Assembly: GCA_017447265.1 (NCBI GenBank) | Contig: JAFSOA010000009.1 | Coordinates: 1 to 64,000 of the forward strand | Source of the DNA: Bacteroidales bacterium | GTDB lineage: Bacteria > Bacteroidota > Bacteroidia > Bacteroidales > UBA932 | Direction: 5' to 3' | Length of the DNA stretch: 64,000 bases | Shown here: positions 38,301 through 46,899 of the stretch, in pieces | Layout of the letters: every line of letters begins with the position of its first letter | Numbering within the stretch: position 1 is the first letter of the stretch | The notes under the pieces: model-generated | What the model was told of the DNA's origin: nothing | The model's input: the letters and a program-made list of their open reading frames with translations, nothing else | Databases searched by the model: none | Translations under genes and position numbers: made by a program

Positions 38301-39054
38301 GCTTCGGGTCGTCGATGTCGGAGTTGGTGGTCAGGCAGATGAGGCGGTCATGCGCCGGCCCGTCTTCCCGGCGGATGAAATGGACGTCGTTGGTCGCCAC
38401 CACTTTCACCCCCAGTTCTTCGGCCAGCGAGAAAATCACGGGATTGACCTCCATCTGGGCCCGGTACACGTCATCGTCGAGATCCGGCACTTCGGTCTTG
38501 TGCTTCATCACCTCCAGGTAGTAGTCCTCGCCGAAGACCCGCTGGTGCCAGCGGATGGTCTCGCGGGCAGCTTCGATGTTTCCGTCCAGGATGTTGCGGG
38601 GGAGCTCGCCGGCCAGGCAGGCGGAGCAGCAGATCAGGTTGTCATGGTACTGCTCGATGATCTCGTGCGACACGCGCGGCTTGTAATACATTCCGTGAAT
38701 ATGTCCCTCCGTGCAGATTTTCATCAGGTTCTGATAACCTGCGTAGTTCTTGGCCAGCAGGGTCAGGTGGTAGTATTTGCGGTGGTCGTTGTCCTTGAGG
38801 CGGTGGTCGTAGTGCCGTGTCACATACACCTCGCAGCCGATGATGGGCTTGACGACGGGCTGCTTGTTCTCGTCCAGGTTGCTCTTGTCGTAGGCGAACT
38901 TGAAGAACTCCTTCACGCCGTACATGTTGCCGTGGTCGGTAATGGCCAGGGCCGGCATGTTGAGCTCGCGGGCGCGTGCGAACAGTTTCTCGATGTCGGA
39001 AAATCCGTCGAGAATCGAGTATTGCGTGTGGACGTGCAGGTGTACGAAGGACAT
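35335..39054 (-). CDS. dnaE: DNA polymerase III alpha subunit
   Basis: The 1239-residue replicative polymerase has an N-terminal PHP domain ([13 protein letters not shown] with metal-binding histidines; ITDHGNMYG), palm motifs [10 protein letters not shown] and PDIDVDFE (catalytic aspartates, about residues 440-447), the [24 protein letters not shown] segment, and an OB fold near 1000-1090. This is the DnaE1 type. The final codons coincide with the groEL terminator on the opposite strand. Only 2 nt separate its ATG from the upstream methyltransferase stop, and no clear promoter of its own is visible. Confidence 0.97.
   Translation of the reverse strand: [1239 protein letters not shown]
35344..35380 (+). 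terminator. groEL intrinsic terminator inside the dnaE 3' end
   Basis: AACCTCCTTCACC (35344-35356) pairs with GGTGACGGAGGTT (35361-35373), 12 of 13 positions, with a GCAT loop and a T-rich tail. On the minus strand the same bases encode the last residues of DnaE. Confidence 0.85.
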
Positions 39055-39056
39055 AG

Positions 39057-39938
39057 TTATTTTAAAATAATATCTTTTCGAAAAGAAATAATATTTTGAT
39101 GATGATGATTGATCTTATAAGCGTATGGATATCCAAATGGATAGAGAGGTTTGACTGTTTGTAGCAACACAGTTGTCCCAACATATTGGAAACCAATATC
39201 TTGCATCATTTTTACAATATCTGCTTGCACACAAATTTCTTTTTTCTCTACAGTAAAATCACTGATAATAATTGATGCATATTTTTTATCTCGCAAACAA
39301 TCGTATCCTTTTTTCATGATTGCTTTCAGTGCTGAAAGAAAATCTTCATAGTTTTCAAAGTTGCCTAAATCATTATTATTATCGCTATAATATATTATTC
39401 CATCACGAGCGGACATGCGAAAATTTTTACCATTGTTGTTTCTCGTCCCTTTTGATTTATTACGAAGAATATTATGATATGGAGGAGAAGTTACAATATA
39501 ATCAACAAATCCGACATTATCTAAAAGAGCAAGACTATCTCCAACATAATAGACACAGTCGGGAATGCTCTTTCTATTAGCAATACGTTCTAAATATAAT
39601 TGATGATACTCTTCACTCAAATCAATGCCAACACCCTTTCGTTTAAGATTATCTGCGGCAATCAGAGTAGTTCCACTTCCAGCAAAGGGATCTAGAACAA
39701 TCATACCCTGCTTGGTAAATAAGCTGATAAGTTTTTCTATATCTTTAATTAAAAAAGGAGCTGGGTGTTTGTATGCGGCTTTGTCCTCAGGGCATGATTC
39801 CGAAATCCAAAAGCTTTTTGTTAACAATAACCAAGAACGCCCGTCCAAATCATTTAAAACATTTCTTTCATCGTATTTACCTGGCTGATTCTCAAGAGAC
39901 TTAGGTTTTCTTGGCCTTTTCTGTTTGTTTTCTTTCAT
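39057..39938 (-). CDS. DNA methyltransferase (SPPY type, N4-cytosine or N6-adenine)
   Basis: A 293-residue AdoMet-dependent DNA methyltransferase. In order it has motif X-like HPAPF (58-62), motif I DPFAGSGTT (83-91), motif II GIDLSEEY (104-111) and motif IV TSPPY (150-154). This gives the X-I-IV order with no large insert between I and IV. SPPY favours N4-cytosine but does not prove it. The Lys/Arg-rich N-terminus and NDLDGRSWLLLTKSFW segment recur in methylases of restriction systems. The gene is AT-rich compared with both flanks. Its ATG overlaps the stop of the upstream methyltransferase-nuclease gene (ATGA), so the two form an operon. Confidence 0.85.
   Translation of the reverse strand: MKENKQKRPRKPKSLENQPGKYDERNVLNDLDGRSWLLLTKSFWISESCPEDKAAYKHPAPFLIKDIEKLISLFTKQGMIVLDPFAGSGTTLIAADNLKRKGVGIDLSEEYHQLYLERIANRKSIPDCVYYVGDSLALLDNVGFVDYIVTSPPYHNILRNKSKGTRNNNGKNFRMSARDGIIYYSDNNNDLGNFENYEDFLSALKAIMKKGYDCLRDKKYASIIISDFTVEKKEICVQADIVKMMQDIGFQYVGTTVLLQTVKPLYPFGYPYAYKINHHHQNIISFRKDIILK
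39064..39097. repeat. Long AT-rich near-palindrome at the methyltransferase/dnaE junction
   Basis: The 34 nt form a near-perfect inverted repeat centred on TTCGAA, within the last codons of the methyltransferase gene. A separate perfect palindrome TTATTTTAAAATAA (39057-39070) covers its stop codon. They may mark an integration junction, attenuate read-through into dnaE, or serve as a terminator. Confidence 0.55.
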
Positions 39939-42355
39939 AGCTTTTTTGATAAGGCTTTGATATCGTCAATACTAATTTTTTGGGAAGTCTTTAGTTTTCT
40001 AATATCCTCATAGGTAAGATATCTCCAAGAACTACTCCTAAAAGATTCAAGAAACATAGGATCTTGATATTGTTGAAGTTCTTGAACTCGTCTATCTGGG
40101 ATAATCATGAACTTCGGAAGACTACCTTCTAAATTTGACGAACGGCTTATTGCTTCAATGAATCCTGTTGAATTCTCCACTTCAAACACCGCAGAAATTT
40201 TATTTCCAGATAACCAAACATTGTCTATCATCTCGATACGCGATAACGTGTAGTTGTCATATCCAGTCAATACAGTATCTAAATCCGCGTAAGAAGAAAG
40301 ATCAATTAGTTTTGTTTGTCCATCAACAAATTCACTTTGTTCTCGTCTTCCTACGAAAGGCTCAAAATGAGCTTTTCGCGCTAAATAACACAACTCTTCA
40401 ATTATATGCGTGTGCGTAGTACATTCTGTTTCTACGTCATCTTTTAATTTCCATTTTCCTTGGGATTTTTGGGCATATTTACTCAGGACTTTACTAATTC
40501 CCTGCATATCTGGTGTCTGCCCATTCGGAAACTGTTTGAATATTTCAGCAACAACATCGTCATAACGGACAGAAACATTCCGTCGTAGGAAAGACCTTAT
40601 TGTAAGATCAACCCTTTCGGAAAGAGGAAAAGATAAATGACTAATGTAAGAAGAAGGATTATTAAACCAATAGTAATCTCCAGACTGGTCTCGTTGATTT
40701 TTCTCGACACAGAAAATCCTATCTTTTCCTACGTCTGTACTTAGTATTTTTTGAATCTCTTCAGCTGGTTCGTCAGGTTGAAGATAACCAGCCTGAAGCA
40801 TCTCGGGAAGTAATCCGTTCAAAATAAACGTGAAAGGTGTTTTTTCTGCTCGCTCAACGAGAATATCTATGGTCTTCTGACGAACAAAATGATACAACTC
40901 AACATCTCCTTTTAAATTCATACTATCCGTTGCTTTTTTACAACGAATGTAGAAATCCGAACTTGTTGTCCCATATGGATTAGCGACATTTGATTCACCC
41001 GAACGTCTATTATACTGATGAGTCACCTTTTCGAACACAAACCCGGCCTTTCTGATTGCGCTAACAAAATCATTCCATTCTTTAATATCTTGATTGTGAA
41101 AAGTAACAACCATATAATGATTGGGTTTCAGCACATTATAGAGATTTTTGAAGGCCCTATCTAGTTTCAGAGTATATGAGTTTCGAGAAGTGATACCCTT
41201 TTTATAAGTTATCTCTCCTGAAGAATCGGGAGTATATCGTTTATTGAAATGCTGCAACCAAACAAGCCAAACAAGGCTTAAATCCATATACTGAACTAAA
41301 CCGCCATAGGGCGGATCAGTTATGATGAAATCGATACTATCCGCAGCAATGTAATCACATATATCAGCAATGTCTAACACACCATAATTAACATCTGCTT
41401 TTAAATCCGGCCAGCGAGGGGAATTTTTAATCTTGAATTTTTTGTTCGCAGGGATAGATTGCTCAACGTCAATCATAGCGTTGACGACGCCCTGTTTGTC
41501 AAAACATGAACGAAGAAAAACAATCAAAGGGTTTTGTTCCATGGAACGATTTCGAATCATATAATCGGCCCTACCCCAACTCCCGGAAAAGTCCCTATTT
41601 CCAGCCTCTCCTCTAGGAACGACCATCTTGGATACCAAATGAAGAGTATGAACAAACGCATACATCAACGGTAAGCGAACTGATTTTTCAGAATGCTGTA
41701 TTAAATCAAAGATCTTGGCTAAAATATATAAGTTTCTTCTCGTCCATAAACAATCGAAAGAGTTTCCTCCGATTTTCTTTATAAAAGTATTGTTAATTGA
41801 AGGATTTCTAGGGAAAGGATCCTGAGGATACCAATAGGAAATATCAAGGTCCTTCATAGAAATGGCTTTTTGTAGATCGATATTATCAGCTTGGGTAGAG
41901 ACTCCCTGTCCCTTATCATCCTTCATACGGACATGTGTTAAGGAGCCCTTAATCCAAATATAATTGTAAATGGTCATTTCCTGACCACTTGACGTAGTTT
42001 TTAAATAATGATCTCTATAGATGGTGTCTAATTCAATGGTTTTCTTTATGCCATCAACAGCTTTAGTAAAAGCGGTCTTGTCAAAAGGACTCGTAAGGAC
42101 ATCAATAACGAACGCTGATAAGGGGTTCAAATCTGTTGAAATAACTTTGCGCCCGTTTTTTAAACACTCAAAAGTAGAAATACCACTCCCCATAAAAGGG
42201 TCTAAAACAACGCCATTTTCAGGGCAATAGTGTTTAATATAATCACTCCAAATATTATGAGGTTTTCTCCCCCAATACTTCATCGCTTTATACATAGGAG
42301 GGCGAGTCGCCTCAACTAAAGCGTAATTAATGTGATCCGGGTTATATTCTTCCAT
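39935..42355 (-). CDS. DNA methyltransferase fused to a C-terminal nuclease-like domain
   Basis: An 806-residue protein (ATG at 42355; an in-frame TTG at 42379 is less likely). Motif I DPFMGSGISTFE lies at about 52-63, preceded by KYWGRKPHNIW, and motif IV is ITDPPYGG at about 345-352, an adenine-type DPPY. The ~280 residues between I and IV may be the target-recognition region. Residues about 580-650 look like a winged helix. The C-terminal ~110 residues contain IDNVWLSGNKISAVFEVEN and KFMIIPD, resembling PD-(D/E)XK-type nuclease segments in which Asp711 and Glu725/Glu727 are candidate ligands. A single-chain restriction-modification role is inference. Confidence 0.8.
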   Translation of the reverse strand: MEEYNPDHINYALVEATRPPMYKAMKYWGRKPHNIWSDYIKHYCPENGVVLDPFMGSGISTFECLKNGRKVISTDLNPLSAFVIDVLTSPFDKTAFTKAVDGIKKTIELDTIYRDHYLKTTSSGQEMTIYNYIWIKGSLTHVRMKDDKGQGVSTQADNIDLQKAISMKDLDISYWYPQDPFPRNPSINNTFIKKIGGNSFDCLWTRRNLYILAKIFDLIQHSEKSVRLPLMYAFVHTLHLVSKMVVPRGEAGNRDFSGSWGRADYMIRNRSMEQNPLIVFLRSCFDKQGVVNAMIDVEQSIPANKKFKIKNSPRWPDLKADVNYGVLDIADICDYIAADSIDFIITDPPYGGLVQYMDLSLVWLVWLQHFNKRYTPDSSGEITYKKGITSRNSYTLKLDRAFKNLYNVLKPNHYMVVTFHNQDIKEWNDFVSAIRKAGFVFEKVTHQYNRRSGESNVANPYGTTSSDFYIRCKKATDSMNLKGDVELYHFVRQKTIDILVERAEKTPFTFILNGLLPEMLQAGYLQPDEPAEEIQKILSTDVGKDRIFCVEKNQRDQSGDYYWFNNPSSYISHLSFPLSERVDLTIRSFLRRNVSVRYDDVVAEIFKQFPNGQTPDMQGISKVLSKYAQKSQGKWKLKDDVETECTTHTHIIEELCYLARKAHFEPFVGRREQSEFVDGQTKLIDLSSYADLDTVLTGYDNYTLSRIEMIDNVWLSGNKISAVFEVENSTGFIEAISRSSNLEGSLPKFMIIPDRRVQELQQYQDPMFLESFRSSSWRYLTYEDIRKLKTSQKISIDDIKALSKKL

Positions 42356-42636
42356 AGCAGGAGTAATTGTGTTACACAAAAAAACATAGCAATTTAAAGT
42401 TTTTTATTGATATCCACAAGAGGCTTCATCTCATTTTTATGTCACGCTTGTTCTTCTTAATGTCTAGAGATTCGAAGGATAGAGATAATCGTCGATTTTG
42501 TAGTTGTTAAGTATCTTAATGTTAATGACAAATACGAATCACTAGTATAGTGCAAACAAGATTCAATACCATTATCTATAGCAATGAAAAAAGAATCAGC
42601 GCAATCAAAAAGACCTAACCTTATCAATCAAAGAAT

Positions 42637-42665
42637 AAAAAACTCCGTCACCTTTCGATGACGGA
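42637..42665 (-). terminator. Intrinsic terminator of the gpmI operon
   Basis: On the minus strand TCCGTCA/TGACGGA (42644-42650 and 42659-42665) form a 7-bp stem with an 8-nt loop, followed by a T6 run (A6 at 42637-42642 on the plus strand). It would stop transcription from gpmI and the EF-hand gene. Confidence 0.8.
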
Positions 42666-42729
42666 AGACATACTGTGTTCTAGCCAAGATTAACGGCTTT
42701 CTGAATGGATGGAAACTGTTTGAAACAAA

Positions 42730-42764
42730 GTCTGGCCATAAAAAGACTCGATTAATGGCCAGAC
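42730..42764. repeat. Perfect 10-bp inverted repeat
   Basis: GTCTGGCCAT (42730-42739) and ATGGCCAGAC (42755-42764) form a perfect stem with a 15-nt loop, just downstream of the EF-hand gene stop. There is no T-run. It could be a processing or stability hairpin, or lie at the island edge. Confidence 0.6.
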
Positions 42765-42774
42765 GCAACAAACA

Positions 42775-43050
42775 TTATTTCTTCAGGCTGTCGATCTTGT
42801 CTTTGGCCTTGTCCATCAGTCCGGCGGCGTCGTCCATCAGCTTGCCGGTGTTTTCTTTGACTTCGCCGATGATTTCCTTGGCTTTCGGAGAGGCCTTGTC
42901 GTAGAGGTCTTTGGCGTTGTCGACCATTTCGTCGGCCACTTCATTGAATTTCTTGCTGGCCTTGGCGGCGGCGCATTTGAGTTTCTCGTCCAGGGACACT
43001 TTGCCGTCGGAATTCAGGTCGCGGGGATCTTTCAGGGTTTCTTCGCTCAT
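42775..43050 (-). CDS. Small EF-hand-loop protein with amphipathic helices
   Basis: A 91-residue acidic/lysine-rich protein without signal peptide. Residues 11-22 (DLNSDGKVSLDE) match the canonical 12-residue EF-hand loop, with ligands at positions 1, 3, 5 and 12 and Gly at 6. The rest (about 25-91) is a repetitive amphipathic helix rich in Ala, Lys and Asp, recalling YtxH/CsbD-like stress proteins. I do not recognise a named family. It lies 19 nt after gpmI, is probably co-transcribed with it, and is followed by a strong terminator. Calcium binding is inference. Confidence 0.7.
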   Translation of the reverse strand: MSEETLKDPRDLNSDGKVSLDEKLKCAAAKASKKFNEVADEMVDNAKDLYDKASPKAKEIIGEVKENTGKLMDDAAGLMDKAKDKIDSLKK

Positions 43051-43069
43051 GATTGTATGTATTTCAGGA

Positions 43070-44587
43070 TTAAATCAGGGATTTTCCGGTCATGGCGGCG
43101 GGCTGCGGGATGCCCATCAGCTTGAGGATGGTGGGGGCGATGTCGGCCAGGCGGCCGTCGCGCACCTCCTTCACGTCGTCGTCCACGACGATGAACTGGA
43201 CCTGGTTGAGCGAATGCTGGGTGTTTTCAGTAAAGTCGTCGTTCACGGCGTGGTCGGCGTTGCCATGGTCGGCCGTGATGAGCACGGTGTAGCCGTTTTC
43301 GCGGGCGGTGCGGACCACGCGGCCGACGGCGCTGTCGATGTAGCGCACGGCGTCGCAGATCGGGCAGTATTTGCCGGTGTGTCCCACCATGTCGCCGTTG
43401 GCGTAGTTGAGGATGATCATGTCGTGTTTGCGCGTCTCGATGTCGGCGGTCAGGGCCTTGGTCACTTCTGGTGCGCTCATCTCGGGTTGAAGGTCGTAGG
43501 TAGCTACCTTCGGCGAGTTGATGAGGATGCGGTCTTCGTTTTCATACGGGGCTTCGCGGCCGCCGTTGAAGAAGAAGGTGACGTGGGCGTATTTCTCGGT
43601 CTCAGCGATGCGGAGCTGCTTCTTGCCGGCCTTGGATACGACTTCGCCGAGGGTTTCCTGCACGTTTTCCTTGTCGAAGAGGATGTGCAGGCCGGTGAAC
43701 TTGTCGTCGTACGGGGTCAGGCAGCAATAATAGAGCGGGATGGTGTGCATGCCCTGCTCCGGCATGTCAGTCTGGGTAAGGGCCGCGGTGATCTCGCGGG
43801 CGCGGTCGTTGCGGAAGTTGAAGAAGATCACGGCGTCGCCTTCCTCGATGGTGCCGACGGGTTTGCCGTCTTCGCCCACGATGCAGACCGGCTTGATGAA
43901 TTCATCGGTGACGCCGGCGTCGTAAGAGGCCTGGATGGCGTCGGTCGCCGACGTGGCGGGCGTGCCGACCCCGTTGACGATCAGGTCGTAGCCTTCTTTC
44001 ACGCGCTCCCAGCGCTTGTCGCGGTCCATGGTGTAGAAACGGCCGCAGATGGAAGCGACCTTGCCCGTTGTCTCGGCCATGACATGCTCGAGTTCGGCGA
44101 CAAAGCCCTTGCCGCTGTGCGGGTCTGTGTCGCGACCGTCCATGAGGCAGTGCACGAAGACCTGCGAGAGGTTCATCTTGGCGGCTTCCGCCAGGAATTC
44201 GTAGAGGTGGTTGAGGGAACTGTGCACACCGCCGTGCGAGCAGAGGCCCATGAAGTGCAGCTTCTTGCCGGAGTCGGCCACGTAGGTGTAGGCGCGGCGG
44301 ATCTCCTCGTTCTGCAGGAGGCTGTGGCTGCGGCAGGCGCGGTTGATTTTCACCAGGTCCTGGTAGACGATGCGGCCACCGCCGATGTTGAGGTGTCCCA
44401 CTTCAGAATTGCCCATCTGCCCCTCGGGTAGTCCCACATCTTCGCCGCAGGCGTTCAGGTGCGAGAAAGGATATTTTTCGCGGAGGGCGTCGATTTCCGG
44501 CGTTCCGGCCGTGTAAATCGCGTTGGAATGGTCATGGCGACCTTCGCCCCATCCGTCCAGTATCATCAATAATACTTTCTTCTGCAT
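43070..44587 (-). CDS. gpmI: 2,3-bisphosphoglycerate-independent phosphoglycerate mutase
   Basis: A 505-residue alkaline-phosphatase-superfamily enzyme that interconverts 3- and 2-phosphoglycerate in glycolysis using Mn. It has [11 protein letters not shown] at the start, the phosphoserine motif [17 protein letters not shown] (Ser near 63), and late metal-binding [11 protein letters not shown] and ITADHGNAD segments. The ATG at 44587 begins LDGWG in the standard place. It is divergent from rnr, with a TACTTTTG element upstream. Confidence 0.96.
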   Translation of the reverse strand: MQKKVLLMILDGWGEGRHDHSNAIYTAGTPEIDALREKYPFSHLNACGEDVGLPEGQMGNSEVGHLNIGGGRIVYQDLVKINRACRSHSLLQNEEIRRAYTYVADSGKKLHFMGLCSHGGVHSSLNHLYEFLAEAAKMNLSQVFVHCLMDGRDTDPHSGKGFVAELEHVMAETTGKVASICGRFYTMDRDKRWERVKEGYDLIVNGVGTPATSATDAIQASYDAGVTDEFIKPVCIVGEDGKPVGTIEEGDAVIFFNFRNDRAREITAALTQTDMPEQGMHTIPLYYCCLTPYDDKFTGLHILFDKENVQETLGEVVSKAGKKQLRIAETEKYAHVTFFFNGGREAPYENEDRILINSPKVATYDLQPEMSAPEVTKALTADIETRKHDMIILNYANGDMVGHTGKYCPICDAVRYIDSAVGRVVRTARENGYTVLITADHGNADHAVNDDFTENTQHSLNQVQFIVVDDDVKEVRDGRLADIAPTILKLMGIPQPAAMTGKSLI

Positions 44588-44596
44588 AATATTTAT

Positions 44597-44631
44597 TATT
44601 TTTGTAGATACAATTTGAAGTGGCAAAAGTA
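44597..44631. promoter_or_regulatory. Divergent -7 elements between gpmI and rnr
   Basis: TATTTTTG (44597-44604) points right toward rnr. CAAAAGTA (44624-44631) reads TACTTTTG leftward toward gpmI. The two promoters overlap head-on, so the divergent transcripts would overlap by about 20 nt. Confidence 0.5.
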
Positions 44632-44640
44632 AGGAATAAT

Positions 44641-46722
44641 ATGGGAATTTCGAATCGAAAGAGTACCAAAAAGAAAAAAAATGCCGCGCAACCGCGTGAA
44701 GGCGCGCTCAAACGGGCAAAGCGCCTGGCCCGGGGCGGGCAGGAACCGGTCCGGACGACGGAACGGCGCTCCAGGAGCCTGGAGGAGTTTGAAGGGACTG
44801 TCTCGCTCTCGCGCGACGGCTTCGGTTTCGTGAAAGCGGAGGGCCTGAAAGACGACGTGTTCATTCCGATGCGGAAGCTGCATTTTGCGCTCAACGGGGA
44901 CTTTGTGAAGATCGCCGTGTCGAAGCGGCGCATCCAGTCCGGCCTGAAAGGCCGCAGCCTGGAGGGGGAAGTAGTCAAGATCATCCATCGCAGCACGAAA
45001 CCCCATATCGGCGTGCTGGTGGTCCGCGGACGTCAGGTCTGGGCCATCGTCGAGAGCAAAAACATGCCCTATGACATCCGCATTGACGTGCATGATCCGG
45101 AAGAACTGCCGGAAATCGGCGGCCAGAAAGCCGCGCACGGCATGAAGGTCGCCGTGCTGGTGACCGACTGGCCCAAGCGCAGCGCCGAGCCGCTGGGCCG
45201 CATCGTGGATGTGCTGGGCATGCCCGGTGAAAACGATACGGAAATGCACGCCATCCTGGCGGAGTACCAGCTGCCTTACCGCTTTGAAGCTGAGGTGGAA
45301 AAGGCGGCCGACAAGATCTCCGACGCCATCACGTCGAAAGACCTGGCCGGGCGTCGCGATTTCCGCGGTGTGACCACGTTCACCATCGACCCGACCGACG
45401 CCAAGGATTTTGACGATGCGCTTTCGTACCGCCGGCTCGAGAACGGCAACGTCGAGGTGGGCATCCACATTGCCGATGTCACGCACTATGTGACGCCGGG
45501 CTCCGTGATCGACAAGGAAGCGTTTGCCCGCGGCACCTCGGTCTACCTGGTGGACCGGACCATCCCTATGCTGCCCGAAAACCTCTCGAACAAGCTCTGT
45601 TCGCTCCGTCCGCACGAGGACAAGCTCACCTTCAGCGCCGTATTCGAGCTCAACGCCAAGGCCAAGGTCATCGGCCAGTGGTTCGGCCGCACCGTCATCA
45701 ACTCGGACCAGCGCTTCGACTACGAGCAGGCCCAGCAGATCATCGAGACGAAAGAGGGCCCGCTCGCCGAAGAGATCCAGGCGCTGCACGAACTGGCCTC
45801 CATCCTGCGCAGGCAGCGTTTCGAGAAGGGAGCCATCTCGTTCGAGCGGCCCGAGATGAAAGTCATCGTGGACGAGACCGGCAAGCCGCTGGATGTGATC
45901 CAGAAAGAGAGCAAGGAGAGCAACTGGCTCATCGAGGAGTTCATGCTGCTGGCCAACCGCTGCGTGGCGGAATATGTCACTAAAAAATGCAAGGCGAAGA
46001 ATCCGACCTTCGTCTATCGTATCCACGAGAATCCGGATCCGGAGAAGCTCGACAGCCTGCGCCAGTTTGCCAAAAACTTCGGACACAAGCTGGGCGACAC
46101 GTCGAATCCGAAGGAGGCGGCGGGGGCGCTCAACGCGCTGATGAAGGAGTCCAAGGGCAAGCCGGAAGAGAATGCGCTGCAGCTGCTGGCGCTCCGCAGC
46201 ATGGCGCGGGCGCGCTATTCTACCGACAATGTGGGACATTATGGCCTGGCGTTCCAGTACTATACGCATTTCACGTCGCCCATCCGCCGTTATCCCGACA
46301 TGATGGTGCACCGGCTGCTGGCCATGTACATGGACGGCGCGACTTCGCAGGACAAGCTCTACTTCGAGGACTGCTGCGAGCACTGTTCGGTGCGGGAGCA
46401 GATTGCGACCGATGCGGAGCGGGCTTCCATCAAGTACAAGATGGTGGAATTCATGCAGGACAAGATCGGCCGCGTGTTCGACGGGCATATCAGCGGTCTC
46501 ACGGAGTGGGGCATCTATGTGGAGATCGAACCGACGAAGGTGGAGGGCATGGTTGCGTTGCGGGACATCCGTTTCGACTGGTTCCAGTTCGACGAGGAGA
46601 AGTACGAGACGCGGGCGAAGGCATCCGGCAAGGTTTATCGTCTGGGAGACCCGGTGAAGGTTCGTGTTCTCCGGGCCAATCTGGAACAAAAAATCATAGA
46701 TTATGAATGGATTGAAGAATAA
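44641..46722 (+). CDS. rnr: Ribonuclease R
   Basis: A 693-residue RNB-family 3'-5' exoribonuclease with a basic N-terminus, cold-shock-like RNA-binding domain ([13 protein letters not shown]), and RNB core with [18 protein letters not shown], whose aspartates bind Mg. It also has [21 protein letters not shown] (split) and a C-terminal S1 domain ([17 protein letters not shown]). It degrades structured RNA. The ATG at 44641, preceded by AAGGAAT, is chosen over an in-frame GTG at 44620 that overlaps the gpmI promoter. The next gene begins about 150 nt downstream after a repeat block. Confidence 0.95.
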   Translation: MGISNRKSTKKKKNAAQPREGALKRAKRLARGGQEPVRTTERRSRSLEEFEGTVSLSRDGFGFVKAEGLKDDVFIPMRKLHFALNGDFVKIAVSKRRIQSGLKGRSLEGEVVKIIHRSTKPHIGVLVVRGRQVWAIVESKNMPYDIRIDVHDPEELPEIGGQKAAHGMKVAVLVTDWPKRSAEPLGRIVDVLGMPGENDTEMHAILAEYQLPYRFEAEVEKAADKISDAITSKDLAGRRDFRGVTTFTIDPTDAKDFDDALSYRRLENGNVEVGIHIADVTHYVTPGSVIDKEAFARGTSVYLVDRTIPMLPENLSNKLCSLRPHEDKLTFSAVFELNAKAKVIGQWFGRTVINSDQRFDYEQAQQIIETKEGPLAEEIQALHELASILRRQRFEKGAISFERPEMKVIVDETGKPLDVIQKESKESNWLIEEFMLLANRCVAEYVTKKCKAKNPTFVYRIHENPDPEKLDSLRQFAKNFGHKLGDTSNPKEAAGALNALMKESKGKPEENALQLLALRSMARARYSTDNVGHYGLAFQYYTHFTSPIRRYPDMMVHRLLAMYMDGATSQDKLYFEDCCEHCSVREQIATDAERASIKYKMVEFMQDKIGRVFDGHISGLTEWGIYVEIEPTKVEGMVALRDIRFDWFQFDEEKYETRAKASGKVYRLGDPVKVRVLRANLEQKIIDYEWIEE

Positions 46723-46747
46723 CGGTCGCTATGCGGCTCTGGTTTCC

Positions 46748-46869
46748 GTCTCGCTCGCAGAAAAATGCTCGCTCACCGGAAACACACCCGCCGCTTCGCT
46801 CCCTTCCATGTCCCGCTCGCAGAAAAATGCCCGCGGCTCCGCAAAACACCCGCCACTACGCTCGCTTCC
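46748..46869 (+). repeat. Two-copy 60-nt direct repeat
   Basis: Copies at 46748-46807 and 46810-46869 align without gaps. Both share CGCTCGCAGAAAAATG and, after a diverged middle, ACACCCGCC and a CGCT...CTTCC end. They lie between rnr and the glycosidase and are followed directly by the palindrome at 46870. Confidence 0.75.
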
Positions 46870-46899
46870 CGTCATGCCGGGCTTGATCCGGCATCTCAT
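46870..46899 (+). repeat. Dispersed palindromic repeat, copy A
   Basis: The core ATGCCGG-GCTTGAT-CCGGCAT (46874-46894) is a perfect 7-bp hairpin preceded by CGTC. A related hairpin is at 52901-52929. The ATG in the core is the likely start codon of the glycosidase gene. Confidence 0.7.

Larger units (their letters stand above)
42356..42774. other. AT-rich intergenic region upstream of the methyltransferase island
   Basis: No supported gene is present. The stretch is AT-rich like the island, and contains a TATGTTTTTTTG-like tract (minus strand, near 42376-42387) that could promote the methyltransferase operon. It also holds two hairpins listed separately. A 25-codon frame near 42583-42658 is probably chance. 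The return to GC-rich sequence occurs near 42770. Confidence 0.6.

Noticed and set aside
35341-39099. A 1252-codon open frame on the plus strand opposite dnaE
   Set aside because: The opposite strand encodes an intact DNA polymerase III alpha with all motifs. Long antisense frames are expected in GC-rich genes, and the plus-strand translation has no family features.
42583-42658. A 25-codon frame starting with ATGAAAAAAGAATCAGC
   Set aside because: It ends inside the terminator hairpin, shows no family, and is as expected by chance in AT-rich DNA.
44596-46689. A 697-codon minus-strand frame opposite rnr
   Set aside because: It is an antisense shadow of ribonuclease R.
46703-46873. N-terminal extension of the glycosidase gene from the ATG at 46703
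   Set aside because: The extension overlaps the rnr 3' end and translates the direct repeats. The signal peptide begins at 46874.
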